Counted from the first letter of the stretch, positions 52,200 through 60,762 are shown. The stretch: DNA of 64,000 bases from Nitrosarchaeum sp. (GCF_035968265.1 NZ_JAVYIM010000004.1:124001-188000); one strand, 5' to 3'. The notes: generated by a model not told the origin, from the sequence alone. A program made the numbers and translations.

Positions 52200-52352
52200 T
52201 CACATCAAATCTTCGTCTATTTCTTGAATGGGGTCTAGATACTGTTTACAGGTACAACTGGGAATGTTGCATTTACCTGCCCTCATCAATGATTTACTCT
52301 CATCTGATGATACATGCGCTTCATTAGTATGATGGCATCTTTTACAATTCAT
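52200..52352 (-). CDS. Small zinc-binding hypothetical protein
   Basis: 50 aa, ATG at 52352, TGA at 52200-52202. CKRCHH at the start and CNIPSCTCKQY in the middle give five cysteines plus two histidines, enough for one zinc site. Acidic C-terminus. Common in thaumarchaeal genomes as an unnamed short protein, I believe. Confidence 0.6.
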   Translation of the reverse strand: MNCKRCHHTNEAHVSSDESKSLMRAGKCNIPSCTCKQYLDPIQEIDEDLM

Positions 52353-52376
52353 ACGAAAAATTCTATTATCTGTTAT

Positions 52377-52580
52377 TTAAGCCACTAAACTTTGAACACG
52401 ACCTATTTTTCCATTATCTAATTCGACTTTAATCCCATGAGGATGAAACTTACTTGATGTAAGAATTCTTTTCACCATCCCCTCAGTCAAGTTTCCAGTT
52501 CTTTGATCTTGTTTTTGAACAATCTTTACTTTGATTCCAATTTTTATTTTATCTCTTGATGGTATTTCGTTCAATGACAT
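52377..52580 (-). CDS. YwbE family protein (DUF2196)
   Basis: 67 aa. Family motif IKIGIKVKIVQKQDQRTGNLTEGMVKRILT (seen in parts) followed by HPHGIKVELDNGKIGRVQ. Small beta-barrel, KOW-like, of unknown function; RNA binding is guessed from the fold. Confidence 0.85.
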   Translation of the reverse strand: MSLNEIPSRDKIKIGIKVKIVQKQDQRTGNLTEGMVKRILTSSKFHPHGIKVELDNGKIGRVQSLVA

Positions 52581-52656
52581 TTGGCAGAAACGAAAGATTC
52601 TAAATCTTTGGTTAGATAAAATATTCGGAGTTTTGAGTTTTACTCAAAACAATTTA

Positions 52657-53028
52657 CTAGTTTTGTCTGTGATTTTGGAAACATTCTCTGCAATATACAG
52701 GTCTGTCGTCTTTTGGTTTGAATGGTATTTGACATTCGTTGCCACAGTCACCACAGGTTGCAGTAAACATTTCTCTTGGTCTATCATCTCTACTGAATCT
52801 GGAGCCTCTATCACTTGATCCTCTGCCATAACTTGATCTACCGCCATAACTTGATCTTCCGCCAAATCTAGAACCGCCGGAGCGTTCTTGAGGTTTATGC
52901 TTTTGGAAACATTCTCTGCAATATACAGGTCTGTCGTCTTTTGGTTTGAATGGTATTTGACATTCGTTGCCACAGTCACCACAGGTTGCAGTAAACATTT
53001 CTCTTGGGCCATCTCTATCGAAGGGCAT
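52657..53028 (-). CDS. Tandem CxxC-x17-CxxC zinc protein with Arg-Gly-Ser linker
   Basis: 123 aa. Two identical zinc units, each CGDC - 17 residues - CREC, with IPFKPKDDRPVY between the pairs. The linker is rich in Gly, Arg, Ser and Tyr (SRFGGRSSYGGRSSYGRG), like RGG RNA-binding regions. The spacing matches the CxxC-x17-CxxC domain family. Probably an RNA- or ribosome-associated zinc protein. The two units are encoded by an exact 107-bp repeat. Confidence 0.85.
   Translation of the reverse strand: MPFDRDGPREMFTATCGDCGNECQIPFKPKDDRPVYCRECFQKHKPQERSGGSRFGGRSSYGGRSSYGRGSSDRGSRFSRDDRPREMFTATCGDCGNECQIPFKPKDDRPVYCRECFQNHRQN
52673..52779. repeat. 107-bp perfect direct repeat, copy A
   Basis: Identical base for base to 52901-53007, with a 228-bp period, inside the CxxC-x17-CxxC gene. 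Even third codon positions are unchanged. Confidence 0.9.
52901..53007. repeat. 107-bp perfect direct repeat, copy B
   Basis: Second copy of the internal repeat; see 52673-52779. It encodes the N-terminal zinc unit. Confidence 0.9.
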
Positions 53029-53173
53029 ATCTTTCTGAAGCTTTGTGAAATCGAGTCGTAATTAAACTATTGTAAACCCCCTTGAATCAAAATATGCCTA
53101 AATTTTGCTCTAGTTTTGCCTTTTTTGGCATGTTTGGTTATACCCAAATAATTGTCAAAATCCATCTATCTCC

Positions 53174-53671
53174 ATGAAGGGAATATTCATGATTGGCGTA
53201 TCTGGCTCTGGCAAAACCACCTGGGTTAATTCTCATAGGGAATACGTTGCATGTTCTACTGATTTTGTTATTGAAGAGTTAGCTGATATCATGGGAATTT
53301 CATATACACAAGCATTTGATTATATCCAAAATAAAAAAAAATTTGATTATATTACAGCAAAATTTTTTGAAAAGATACATGATTGCATTTTAAATGATAA
53401 AGACTTTGTAATTGATCGAACTCATCTAAAACGTCACATTAGAATCTCTCTGATTAATGAATTAAAATCATTTGCATTAGAACATGGAAAAAACCTGGAA
53501 TTAAGTGCCGTTAGTTTTGAATTGCCAAAAAATGTAATATTTGAGCGATTAAAAAATAGAGAAAAAAAGAGTGGAAAATCTATACCCAAAGATGTAATTT
53601 TAGAGCAAATTAATTCATTTGATGTCCCAACTTTAGATGAAGGATTTGTTGCAATAGAGCGAATCACATAA
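53174..53671 (+). CDS. P-loop kinase of the AAA_33/polynucleotide kinase type
   Basis: 165 aa. Walker A GVSGSGKTTW at residue 8, then a lid region and basic segment DRTHLKRHIRISL. The shape follows T4 polynucleotide kinase or zeta-toxin-like kinases. ATG at 53174. Substrate unknown: RNA ends, tRNA or small molecules are all possible. Confidence 0.75.
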   Translation: MKGIFMIGVSGSGKTTWVNSHREYVACSTDFVIEELADIMGISYTQAFDYIQNKKKFDYITAKFFEKIHDCILNDKDFVIDRTHLKRHIRISLINELKSFALEHGKNLELSAVSFELPKNVIFERLKNREKKSGKSIPKDVILEQINSFDVPTLDEGFVAIERIT

Positions 53672-53725
53672 CTCTTGTAAATTTATAAAAAATTTTGTTT
53701 ATTAAAAAATAAAAAATATTTTTGA

Positions 53726-53914
53726 TTAATCGAGTTTTGCTTTGGCTTTTTTTATCTGTCTCATTTCTTCAGCCAGATGACTTTTGAGCAATCTCTCATG
53801 ATCTTTTCTATGGGCACTGTATGCTTTGTTTATTGCCTGTTTTGTTTTTGCCTTTTTTAATGCATCAGTAAATTTTTTGTGGATTGTATTTACTTGTGTT
53901 GTGTAATTTGCCAT
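53726..53914 (-). CDS. Small basic helical protein
   Basis: 62 aa, very rich in Lys, Ala and His (DALKKAKTKQAINKAYSAHRKDHERLL). Helical, soluble. Resembles small chromatin-associated or nucleic-acid-binding proteins only by composition. Confidence 0.6.
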   Translation of the reverse strand: MANYTTQVNTIHKKFTDALKKAKTKQAINKAYSAHRKDHERLLKSHLAEEMRQIKKAKAKLD

Positions 53915-54015
53915 GAATCTTTTTGTATCTAATAGTACATTAATGTTGATTTTGTTTAAAAATTTGTTTATTTTTAATTTTTCAAATTTCTATTTTTTTA
54001 CAATGATGCGGAATA

Positions 54016-54105
54016 CTATTCTCCATAATATGTTCCGTCATCATCGTAATCTAACTCGCCTTCGATAAAATCGTCTACGAGTTGAAGTTTTGGTGTTTTT
54101 GTCAT
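54016..54105 (-). CDS. Possible 29-residue acidic microprotein
   Basis: ATG at 54105, TAG at 54016-54018. MTKTPKLQLVDDFIEGELD followed by YDDDGTYYGE. Strongly acidic end. Between the basic 62-aa gene and the alcohol dehydrogenase gene. Length alone makes it uncertain. The rest of the 296-bp gap 53915-54209 shows nothing else. Confidence 0.4.
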   Translation of the reverse strand: MTKTPKLQLVDDFIEGELDYDDDGTYYGE

Positions 54106-54209
54106 GATTATTGGTTGCTATACGAAGGTATAATCAAATCACAATGTTTTCTTGTAATCCTATAGTATGTCAATAATCTATATAGGTAGTTTTGAGCCTA
54201 TTTTGTAGA

Positions 54210-55241
54210 CTAGGGTATCAATACTGCTCTTGCCTGAATTTGGGAGTCTTTTAGTTTCTTGAGCACTTCGTTTGCTTTTTCAAGAGGATAAGTCTCTGTA
54301 ATTACAGTTAGATTATTTTCATTGCATATCTTGATTACTTGTTCCATGTCTTTAGTTGAACCAATCACAGTTCCACGAATTGTCTTTTCCTCAAATGCAA
54401 AAAATGTAGGATTCTTTCCAACTGTTGCAATTACAATTAATCCTCCCTTCTTTACTGATTTTATTGCAACATCAGTTACTACATCTGCTGGTGCAAAAAC
54501 AATTGCAGCATCTAACATGCCATGCTTATTTTTTAACTCATCAAGAAATTCTTGTTTGTCTGAAAATACCATAGTATCCATTGCTCCTAATTTCTTTGCA
54601 ACATCTAGATGATTTTTACTACGTGAAAATGCAATAACTTTGGATCCTTCTACTTTGGCAAACTGTATTGCCATATGACCTACACCACCAATTCCAAATA
54701 TCCCAATCTTTTTGTGAGATTTTGGCTCTGCTGCTTTTACTGCTTTGTAAGCTGTAATCCCTGCACAAAATAATGGTGCTGCATACTCTGATTTCATTTT
54801 ATCTGGAATCTTTGTTGCAAAGTCTTGTGAAACTGTAATGTATTCTGAATATCCTCCTCTAAGTGATTCCCCTGTAATCTCTGAAGATTCACAAAGTTGT
54901 TCCTTACCTTCTTTACAATACTGACATGTTTTACAAGCTTCAAGTAGTGGAGTTATTCCAGCTCTGTCCCCTACTTTGAATTTAGTTACATTATTGCCAA
55001 TCTCAATAATTTTTCCTACCAATTCATGACCTGGAACTGTAGGTAAAGTCGGTGGAATTCCAATATCTTTCCAATCTCCTTCTATTCCATGGAGCTGAGA
55101 GTGGCAAACCCCGCAAGCCTCAATTTTTATTAAAATCTCATCTGGTCTTTTGATTTCATGTCTGTCCATTTCAGTTAATTTTAAAGGATTTGTCTCAATT
55201 GGTGCGCATTTAGATAGCACCATAGCTCGCATTTTACTCAT
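54210..55241 (-). CDS. Zinc-dependent alcohol dehydrogenase
   Basis: 343 aa MDR-family. Catalytic zinc motif CGVCHSQLHG (C42), GHELVGKI, structural zinc set CKTCQYCKEGKEQLC, and the nucleotide-binding GIFGIGGVGHMA. Medium-chain reductase for alcohol or aldehyde, NAD(P)-linked. Divergent from the nitroreductase, 104 bp apart. First gene of the redox neighbourhood. Confidence 0.9.
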   Translation of the reverse strand: MSKMRAMVLSKCAPIETNPLKLTEMDRHEIKRPDEILIKIEACGVCHSQLHGIEGDWKDIGIPPTLPTVPGHELVGKIIEIGNNVTKFKVGDRAGITPLLEACKTCQYCKEGKEQLCESSEITGESLRGGYSEYITVSQDFATKIPDKMKSEYAAPLFCAGITAYKAVKAAEPKSHKKIGIFGIGGVGHMAIQFAKVEGSKVIAFSRSKNHLDVAKKLGAMDTMVFSDKQEFLDELKNKHGMLDAAIVFAPADVVTDVAIKSVKKGGLIVIATVGKNPTFFAFEEKTIRGTVIGSTKDMEQVIKICNENNLTVITETYPLEKANEVLKKLKDSQIQARAVLIP

Positions 55242-55345
55242 ATTTAGCTGTTTTTTGCGTGAAATTTTAAGATTTATTCTTCATTATTCATCAAAATGAG
55301 AAATCCCCGATTACTTTTTTATGTATGATTTTGATATTTGAATTC

Positions 55346-56311
55346 ATGGTTTTTTCTAAAGTGGAACCATCTTATTTTTCAAAGGATGGATGTAGAATTG
55401 TTTGGAGTGGGATTGATGAAGATGATGTTGATACTGTTGTATTAAACAAAGATGAGCTAGACCAATTAGTTGAAATTCTAAAAAATAATAACGTAGGTAA
55501 AGTAGAACTGGAAGATAATTTTAGTGAAATTTTAATAAATTCTGATGTTGTTCAGTTTAGACTAAAAGACAGAGATCAGCTTGAAGCAAATGCAAGAGAC
55601 TTTAGAGAAAAAATTTTAGAATATGCAAAAATTCCACATGATCCATTGTACGTTCAAGTCTTTCCAAAAGAATTCTATCCATCAGTATGGATTCAAAAAG
55701 ACGATGATCCAAAACCATCTGAAAAAAAATCTCAAAAACCGACATCCCTTCTTAATGCAATACTATCAAACAAAACAAAAGGAGTTGAAATATCTGAATC
55801 TGATATATTTAGAATTATTTCTACAAGACGCTCTACACGAAAATTTTCTAAAACAAAGGTTGAAGACTGGAAGATTGAAAAGATTTTGGCAGCAGCTGAT
55901 ACTGCTCCTTCTGCTGGAAACTTTCAGGGATTAGAAGTATTTTATGTAAAAAGTAAAAAAGCAAAAGAGGCACTTGTGGAGGCTGCAAATCGTCAACCGT
56001 TTGTTAATGCTCCTTTGGTTTTGGTTTTTTGTATGAATCCTAGTAGGGTAAAGATGAATTTCTCACCTGAAATGCTTGCAAAGTTTTCTCTACAAGATGC
56101 TACTTTGGCTGCATCTTACTCTCAACTGGTAGCCACAGCTTTGGGATTAAGCTCTATCTGGATTGGAATGATTGATGAAGATAAAGTAAAACAAGTTCTT
56201 GGAACCGATTTGAGACCGTCATCTATTCTCTGTATTGGTTATCCTGATATTCGTAAATCTCCAAAATCAAGACGTAAACTAAAAGATCTAATTCATGTTT
56301 TAGAGGATTAA
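55346..56311 (+). CDS. Nitroreductase-family protein with N-terminal extension
   Basis: About 321 aa from ATG 55346 (frame open to 55325). Residues 1-140 form an unrecognised domain (KVEPSYFSKDGCRIVWSGI, FYPSVWIQKDD). Residues 155-320 are a nitroreductase/FMN fold: STRRSTRKFSKTKVED, AADTAPSAGNFQGLEV, ATALGLSSIWIGM. It would use FMN and NAD(P)H on nitro, quinone or other electron-poor substrates. Length is far above usual nitroreductases (about 200). Confidence 0.82.
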   Translation: MVFSKVEPSYFSKDGCRIVWSGIDEDDVDTVVLNKDELDQLVEILKNNNVGKVELEDNFSEILINSDVVQFRLKDRDQLEANARDFREKILEYAKIPHDPLYVQVFPKEFYPSVWIQKDDDPKPSEKKSQKPTSLLNAILSNKTKGVEISESDIFRIISTRRSTRKFSKTKVEDWKIEKILAAADTAPSAGNFQGLEVFYVKSKKAKEALVEAANRQPFVNAPLVLVFCMNPSRVKMNFSPEMLAKFSLQDATLAASYSQLVATALGLSSIWIGMIDEDKVKQVLGTDLRPSSILCIGYPDIRKSPKSRRKLKDLIHVLED

Positions 56312-56364
56312 CATTCTGAAAATAATCGTCATTATATTGTTGAATTACTAATACTAATGCGGAT

Positions 56365-57216
56365 ATGATTCCTATTGATCAAAATGCCAAGATAGGTCAA
56401 GTTCATCTTAGGGTATCTGACATTAATCTATCTCTGGAATTTTACAAATCCTTTCTTGGTTTTAAAATAGTTGAACAAACAGATCACGCTGTATTTCTTT
56501 CATCTGATGGTAAAATGCCTTATCTTGTTGCTCTTTCTACAGCCAAACCTGTTGATTTAACTCAAAGAGCAGGACTGTATCATTTTGCAATACTACTCCC
56601 ACAAAGAAAAGACTTGGCCGATTTTCTTTCACATTTACTAAAACACAAAGATGAGATACACATAGATGGTTTTTCAGACCATCTTGTATCTGAAGCAATT
56701 TACATTCGTGATCCAGATAATATTGGAATAGAAATTTATTGTGATAGAATACCTTCTGACTGGAAATGGAATGATAATCAAGTAATTATGTCGATAGAGC
56801 CACTTGATATGGAAGGATTGCTTGCCGAATCAACCAAATCCTGGAATGAATTTCCATCTGATACATCAATAGGACATGTTCATCTACATGTATCAAATCT
56901 TGCAAATGCAAAAAAATTCTATTCAGAAGTTTTAGGTTTTTCAATCACTGCAAGCATGAAAAATGCGTTATTTTTTGCAGCAGGAAAGTATCATCATCAT
57001 ATTGCCACTAATACTTGGCTTGGAGAAGATATATCACAAGCATCAACAGAATTTGCAGGACTGGATTATTTTACAATTCAATTTTCAAGCAGAGACAAAC
57101 TAGAAAATGCGATCAAAAAATTGAAATCTTCTAAAATATATGTCAATCAATTAGAAGATGGCTCATTTAGTATATTTGATGAAGATAAAATATCAATTCA
57201 TTTGACTGTAAAATGA
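56365..57216 (+). CDS. VOC-superfamily extradiol-dioxygenase-like protein
   Basis: 283 aa, two tandem VOC halves. Each starts with GQVHLRVSDINLSLEFYKS or GHVHLHVSNLANAKKFYSE; the active half shows metal ligands around H13, H73 (LYHFAIL) and E122 (GIEIYCD). It resembles CatE catechol-2,3-dioxygenase. Ring-cleaving or glyoxalase-like activity; substrate unknown. Lies 53 nt after the nitroreductase. Confidence 0.8.
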   Translation: MIPIDQNAKIGQVHLRVSDINLSLEFYKSFLGFKIVEQTDHAVFLSSDGKMPYLVALSTAKPVDLTQRAGLYHFAILLPQRKDLADFLSHLLKHKDEIHIDGFSDHLVSEAIYIRDPDNIGIEIYCDRIPSDWKWNDNQVIMSIEPLDMEGLLAESTKSWNEFPSDTSIGHVHLHVSNLANAKKFYSEVLGFSITASMKNALFFAAGKYHHHIATNTWLGEDISQASTEFAGLDYFTIQFSSRDKLENAIKKLKSSKIYVNQLEDGSFSIFDEDKISIHLTVK

Positions 57217-57232
57217 TCAGATTATCGTGGTA

Positions 57233-57265
57233 AGGTTATTCTAACCTACTAAGTAAGTAATTACT
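57233..57265 (+). promoter_or_regulatory. Inverted repeats in the pirin promoter
   Basis: AGGTTA-ttc-TAACCT (57233-57247) and the 10-bp palindrome AGTAATTACT (57256-57265) sit just upstream of the TATA box TTTAAATA (57272-57279). Best explained as operators, possibly for the HxlR product encoded downstream. Confidence 0.45.
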
Positions 57266-57271
57266 ACCATC

Positions 57272-57279
57272 TTTAAATA
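57272..57279 (+). promoter_or_regulatory. TATA box of the pirin gene
   Basis: TTTAAATA with centre 26 nt upstream of the ATG at 57301, implying a leaderless transcript. Confidence 0.6.
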
Positions 57280-57300
57280 ATTGACAGTGTATACTATATC

Positions 57301-58215
57301 ATGAAACAAAACACAATAAATCAAAATCTAGTAAAAAATACAACAAAGACTCGCTCAGTATTACAAGTTACTAATGCAAAAACAACATTAGAAGGCGAAG
57401 GATTTGTGGTACACAGAGCATTTCCAAATGGCAGTCTTCGAGAAGTTGATCCGTTTCTTTTGTTAGACGAGATGGGCCCCATTGAAATATCTGCTGGAGA
57501 AGCTAAAGGTGCACCAGATCATCCGCATAGAGGATTTGAAACTGTCACATACATGATTGATGGCGTATTTGAACACAAAGACTCGCAAGGCCATTCTGGA
57601 AAAATAAAGGCAGGTGACATTCAATGGATGACCGCAGGTTCTGGTGTCATTCATTCAGAGATGCCAGAAAAAGAATTTTCACAGAAGGGTGGAACATTAC
57701 ATGGATTTCAGTTATGGGTAAACTTGCCAAAAAAAGACAAGATGATGAACCCACGCTATCAGGATTTACCAGCAAACAAAATTCCAATTGCACAAAAGGA
57801 TGGTGTTAAGGTTAAAGTAATTGCAGGAGAATCAATGGGAGAAAAAGCAATCATCGATACACGAACTCCTATCATATATCTTCATTTTACTTTACAACCA
57901 AATGCCAAAGTAACACAAACTATTCCACAAAACTATAATGCATTTGCATATGTCATAAATGGAGAAGGATTGTTTGGAGACAAACAAATTTCTGCTCACA
58001 AAGAACAGATTGTTTTATTTGAACAAGATGGAAATGAGATAACCATTAAAGCCTCAGATGAGATGTCGTCACCTTTGGATGTACTCTTAATTGCAGGTAT
58101 TCCCTTAGGCGAACCTGTTGCTCGTTATGGACCATTTGTGATGAACACTGAAGATGAAATTAAACAAGCAATACTAGATTACAACACTGGGAAGATGGGT
58201 AAAATTGACTTTTAA
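57301..58215 (+). CDS. Pirin-family protein
   Basis: 304-aa double cupin. Metal site DHPHRGFETVTYMIDG (H, H), then GSGVIHSEMPE with the third His and Glu; the second cupin lacks ligands, as usual. Bacterial pirins can open quercetin-type flavonols or act as redox sensors. Full length. Carries its own TATA box and operators. Confidence 0.88.
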   Translation: MKQNTINQNLVKNTTKTRSVLQVTNAKTTLEGEGFVVHRAFPNGSLREVDPFLLLDEMGPIEISAGEAKGAPDHPHRGFETVTYMIDGVFEHKDSQGHSGKIKAGDIQWMTAGSGVIHSEMPEKEFSQKGGTLHGFQLWVNLPKKDKMMNPRYQDLPANKIPIAQKDGVKVKVIAGESMGEKAIIDTRTPIIYLHFTLQPNAKVTQTIPQNYNAFAYVINGEGLFGDKQISAHKEQIVLFEQDGNEITIKASDEMSSPLDVLLIAGIPLGEPVARYGPFVMNTEDEIKQAILDYNTGKMGKIDF

Positions 58216-58282
58216 AATAAATTCAATTCTAAACTTATTCCCACAATCACTTTTTTAATTAGATAGTATTTTGCTACTTGGT

Positions 58283-58636
58283 ATGGAAACTGAATTTGAA
58301 AAAGAGGCAAGAACTCGTAATCACGTAGAATGTCAAGCTGATGAAATATGGAGCGTTCTTGGAAAGACTTGGGCTCTGTTGATATTGAAAAAACTTTCAG
58401 AAAGTAAATCCACGCGATTCAATGAAATAAAAAAAGCCATACCTATGATAAGTAATACCGTATTATCTGAGAGATTACGTGATCTTGAAATACACAATTT
58501 AATTGTAAAAAAAATTTATGCCCAAGTACCAATACGTGTTGAATACAGTATAACAAAACAGGCACAAGATCTTGGGAAAATTCTAAAACAGCTTGATAAA
58601 TGGGTTGAACAAAGAAGAAAAACTCAGAAACAATGA
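58283..58636 (+). CDS. HxlR/DUF24 winged-helix regulator
   Basis: 117 aa from ATG 58283; a TTG at 58271 adds four residues, but the T-rich box TTTTTTAATTA at 58252-58262 favours the later start. The conserved N-terminal cysteine is C17 (HVECQADEIW), followed by VLGKTWALLILKKL and the DNA-reading helix with ISNTVLSERLRDLE. In bacterial relatives (HxlR, YodB, CatR) this cysteine senses quinones or formaldehyde. Confidence 0.85.
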   Translation: METEFEKEARTRNHVECQADEIWSVLGKTWALLILKKLSESKSTRFNEIKKAIPMISNTVLSERLRDLEIHNLIVKKIYAQVPIRVEYSITKQAQDLGKILKQLDKWVEQRRKTQKQ

Positions 58637-58676
58637 GTAAATTATCTTACCATTAAATAATATACAAATTTGGAAA

Positions 58677-59135
58677 ATGTTTTTATCTCTTCAAGTGTAT
58701 AATACAGCCTTGTCAAAAAACACCAAACCCGATGAATCTCCAATTTCAATTTGTGATATTATGAAAAACAGGACATCTGAAATAGTTAAAAAAATGGAAT
58801 GTCAACTACCATTAACTGTGCAACAATATTCTGATTTGTATACTGCATATCTTCACTCTTTTGATGACATGTTTGGCACATGTTATATATCGCAAAAAGA
58901 ATTCTTTGACAAGCTAAACATTCCCCAAGAAACTTTGAAGGAATTTGACAAATATCTAGAGTCATTAAGTAAATCATATCAAAATTGGATTGATTTGGGC
59001 TCAAAATATGGTCAGTCATATGTGGAAACAAAATTATCTATGGTAAAATCATATGATCAATTTGTTCACATTGCAATGAATTCATTTGCTCAAACTTGGG
59101 CAAAATTCAACGAAATTAATAATTGCAAGTCCTAG
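58677..59135 (+). CDS. Hypothetical helical protein (phasin-like composition)
   Basis: 152 aa, aromatic-rich and helical (LTVQQYSDLYTAYLHSFDDMFG, SYQNWIDLGSKYGQSYV). No signal or membrane span. Helical phasins that coat polyester granules look like this, but no motif confirms it. Same strand as HxlR, 40 nt downstream. Confidence 0.55.
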   Translation: MFLSLQVYNTALSKNTKPDESPISICDIMKNRTSEIVKKMECQLPLTVQQYSDLYTAYLHSFDDMFGTCYISQKEFFDKLNIPQETLKEFDKYLESLSKSYQNWIDLGSKYGQSYVETKLSMVKSYDQFVHIAMNSFAQTWAKFNEINNCKS

Positions 59136-59169
59136 AAAACTTGTTAAATAACAATTACTGAATTTATTT

Positions 59170-59745
59170 ATGATTCCAAAAATACTTGCATTTGCAGGTA
59201 GCACTAGAACGGATTCATTTAACAAAAAGCTAGTCAAAATAGCAGCTGCTGGAGCAAAAGAAGCAGGTGCAGATGTAACAATAATTGATCTTCGTGATTA
59301 CCCGATGCCACTTTATGACGAAGATTTAGAAAAAAAAGAAGGATTACCATCTAACACACGTAAACTAAAAGAATTGATGTTGTCTCATCATGGATTTCTA
59401 ATATCCTCTCCAGAGTATAACAGTTCAATTTCTGGTGTTCTCAAAAACACAATTGATTGGACATCAAGACAAGGCGATGATGAATCACCAATGTCTTGTT
59501 TTAAAGATAAAGTGGCTGGAATAATGAGTGCATCACCTGGTGGATTGGGAGGATTGCGAGGATTAGTTCATGTTCGTGCAATTCTTGAAAATATGGGCGT
59601 ACTTGTAATTCCAACTCAAGTAGCAATATCAAAAGCTCACGAAGCTTTCAATTTGGATGGAACTATGAAAGATCAAAAACAAGAACAGCAAGTAAAAAAG
59701 ATCGGTGCTAATCTATCTCAAATGTTAATGAAATTAAATAATTAA
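59170..59745 (+). CDS. NADPH-dependent FMN reductase
   Basis: 191-aa flavodoxin-fold oxidoreductase of the ArsH/ChrR/YieF type. GSTRTDSFNKKL binds FMN phosphate, PEYNSSISGVLKNTIDW and SPGGLGGLRG complete the flavin site. Reduces quinones, chromate or azo compounds in relatives. Fits the detoxification theme of the neighbours. Confidence 0.88.
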   Translation: MIPKILAFAGSTRTDSFNKKLVKIAAAGAKEAGADVTIIDLRDYPMPLYDEDLEKKEGLPSNTRKLKELMLSHHGFLISSPEYNSSISGVLKNTIDWTSRQGDDESPMSCFKDKVAGIMSASPGGLGGLRGLVHVRAILENMGVLVIPTQVAISKAHEAFNLDGTMKDQKQEQQVKKIGANLSQMLMKLNN

Positions 59746-59754
59746 AATCGTATG

Positions 59755-60762
59755 TCATCTATTTCCATCAATCTTGCAATTAGCTTCGCCAGGCATACAA
59801 TATACTTGAAATTTAAATAATTTTGTCACAGATGAATCCTCATATGTCACACTGATATATGCAAGTAAAGTTTCAAGATCGTCGTATTTTTTAGGAATTT
59901 CCCATGAGAAAACAAACTCTCCATAATTATTAGAAAATCCATTGAATTCTCGAATTATGTCTTCATCATAATCTTCTATTGTTAACGTTACTCTTGCACC
60001 TTCAACAGGCTTCTCTCCGTAAGTGATATGCGATGTTATGGTGTGAGTTGTCCCTCTTCGAACCAAATGTTGACCCTCAACAGAAACCTCAAGTTCTGGA
60101 GTGGCTTGACTAATAAAAATAATTAGGATTTTGTTATCTATAAGATATTGAACATTTTGAATGAACTCTGCATCAGTTATTTTACCATCCATCCACCAGT
60201 GAAAAATAATATTAAACCAAGAAGGAATTCTTTCAGAGTCATTAACATCATCTGCAATAGAGAAATAGTTTACAGAAAGTTGCTTACCATTAAATTCAGA
60301 TACAACTCGATATGTTCCTTTTTGTGATTGATCATTAATTGGAAAAACTGTAGAGTACAAACCAGTTTCTAATATGGGTGTATGTAGAATTTCTTTTGTA
60401 TTATCTGGTTTTTGTATTTCTAATGTCACAAATCCTGATCTTCCATACTCATTTACATTTCCAGAGATACTCACAAAATCTATCTTACCTTTAGGCGGTA
60501 TATCATAGATCTGCATTTGAATATGTACAATATTTTTTATCATTCCAATGCTTGATAAATTCTCAAGTACTGAAATGATATCTTGTTTAGAATTATTTTC
60601 AATTAATTGATTTTGTGCATTATCTTTAATCCATTTAGGAATTTCAACCAACTGTGATAATGTATTATCTAAAAGTTGCTCATTAGATTCTGCTACTGCA
60701 AGAGAACTTATTCCAATAACCAGCATGACAATCAATCCAAACATCAACAATATCTTTTGCAA
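59755..60762 (-). CDS. Secreted protein with W-module repeats and Ig-like domain
   Basis: 335 aa. Signal peptide ILLMFGLIVMLVIGISSLAVA. Two helical W modules: IPKWIKDNAQNQLIENN (degenerate) and IPSWFNIIFHWWMDGKITDAEF with VQYLIDNKILII; an Ig-like beta domain lies between and another after (GARVTLTIEDYDEDI). Shares the W module with 15987-16616. No anchor at the C-terminus. Confidence 0.7.
   Translation of the reverse strand: MQKILLMFGLIVMLVIGISSLAVAESNEQLLDNTLSQLVEIPKWIKDNAQNQLIENNSKQDIISVLENLSSIGMIKNIVHIQMQIYDIPPKGKIDFVSISGNVNEYGRSGFVTLEIQKPDNTKEILHTPILETGLYSTVFPINDQSQKGTYRVVSEFNGKQLSVNYFSIADDVNDSERIPSWFNIIFHWWMDGKITDAEFIQNVQYLIDNKILIIFISQATPELEVSVEGQHLVRRGTTHTITSHITYGEKPVEGARVTLTIEDYDEDIIREFNGFSNNYGEFVFSWEIPKKYDDLETLLAYISVTYEDSSVTKLFKFQVYCMPGEANCKIDGNR

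Noticed and set aside
52644-53012. Second long frame on the minus strand overlapping the CxxC-x17-CxxC gene
   Set aside because: It is a +1 shadow of the same repeated DNA; its sequence lacks the metal-binding pattern and a plausible start context, while the other frame has clean CGDC/CREC units.
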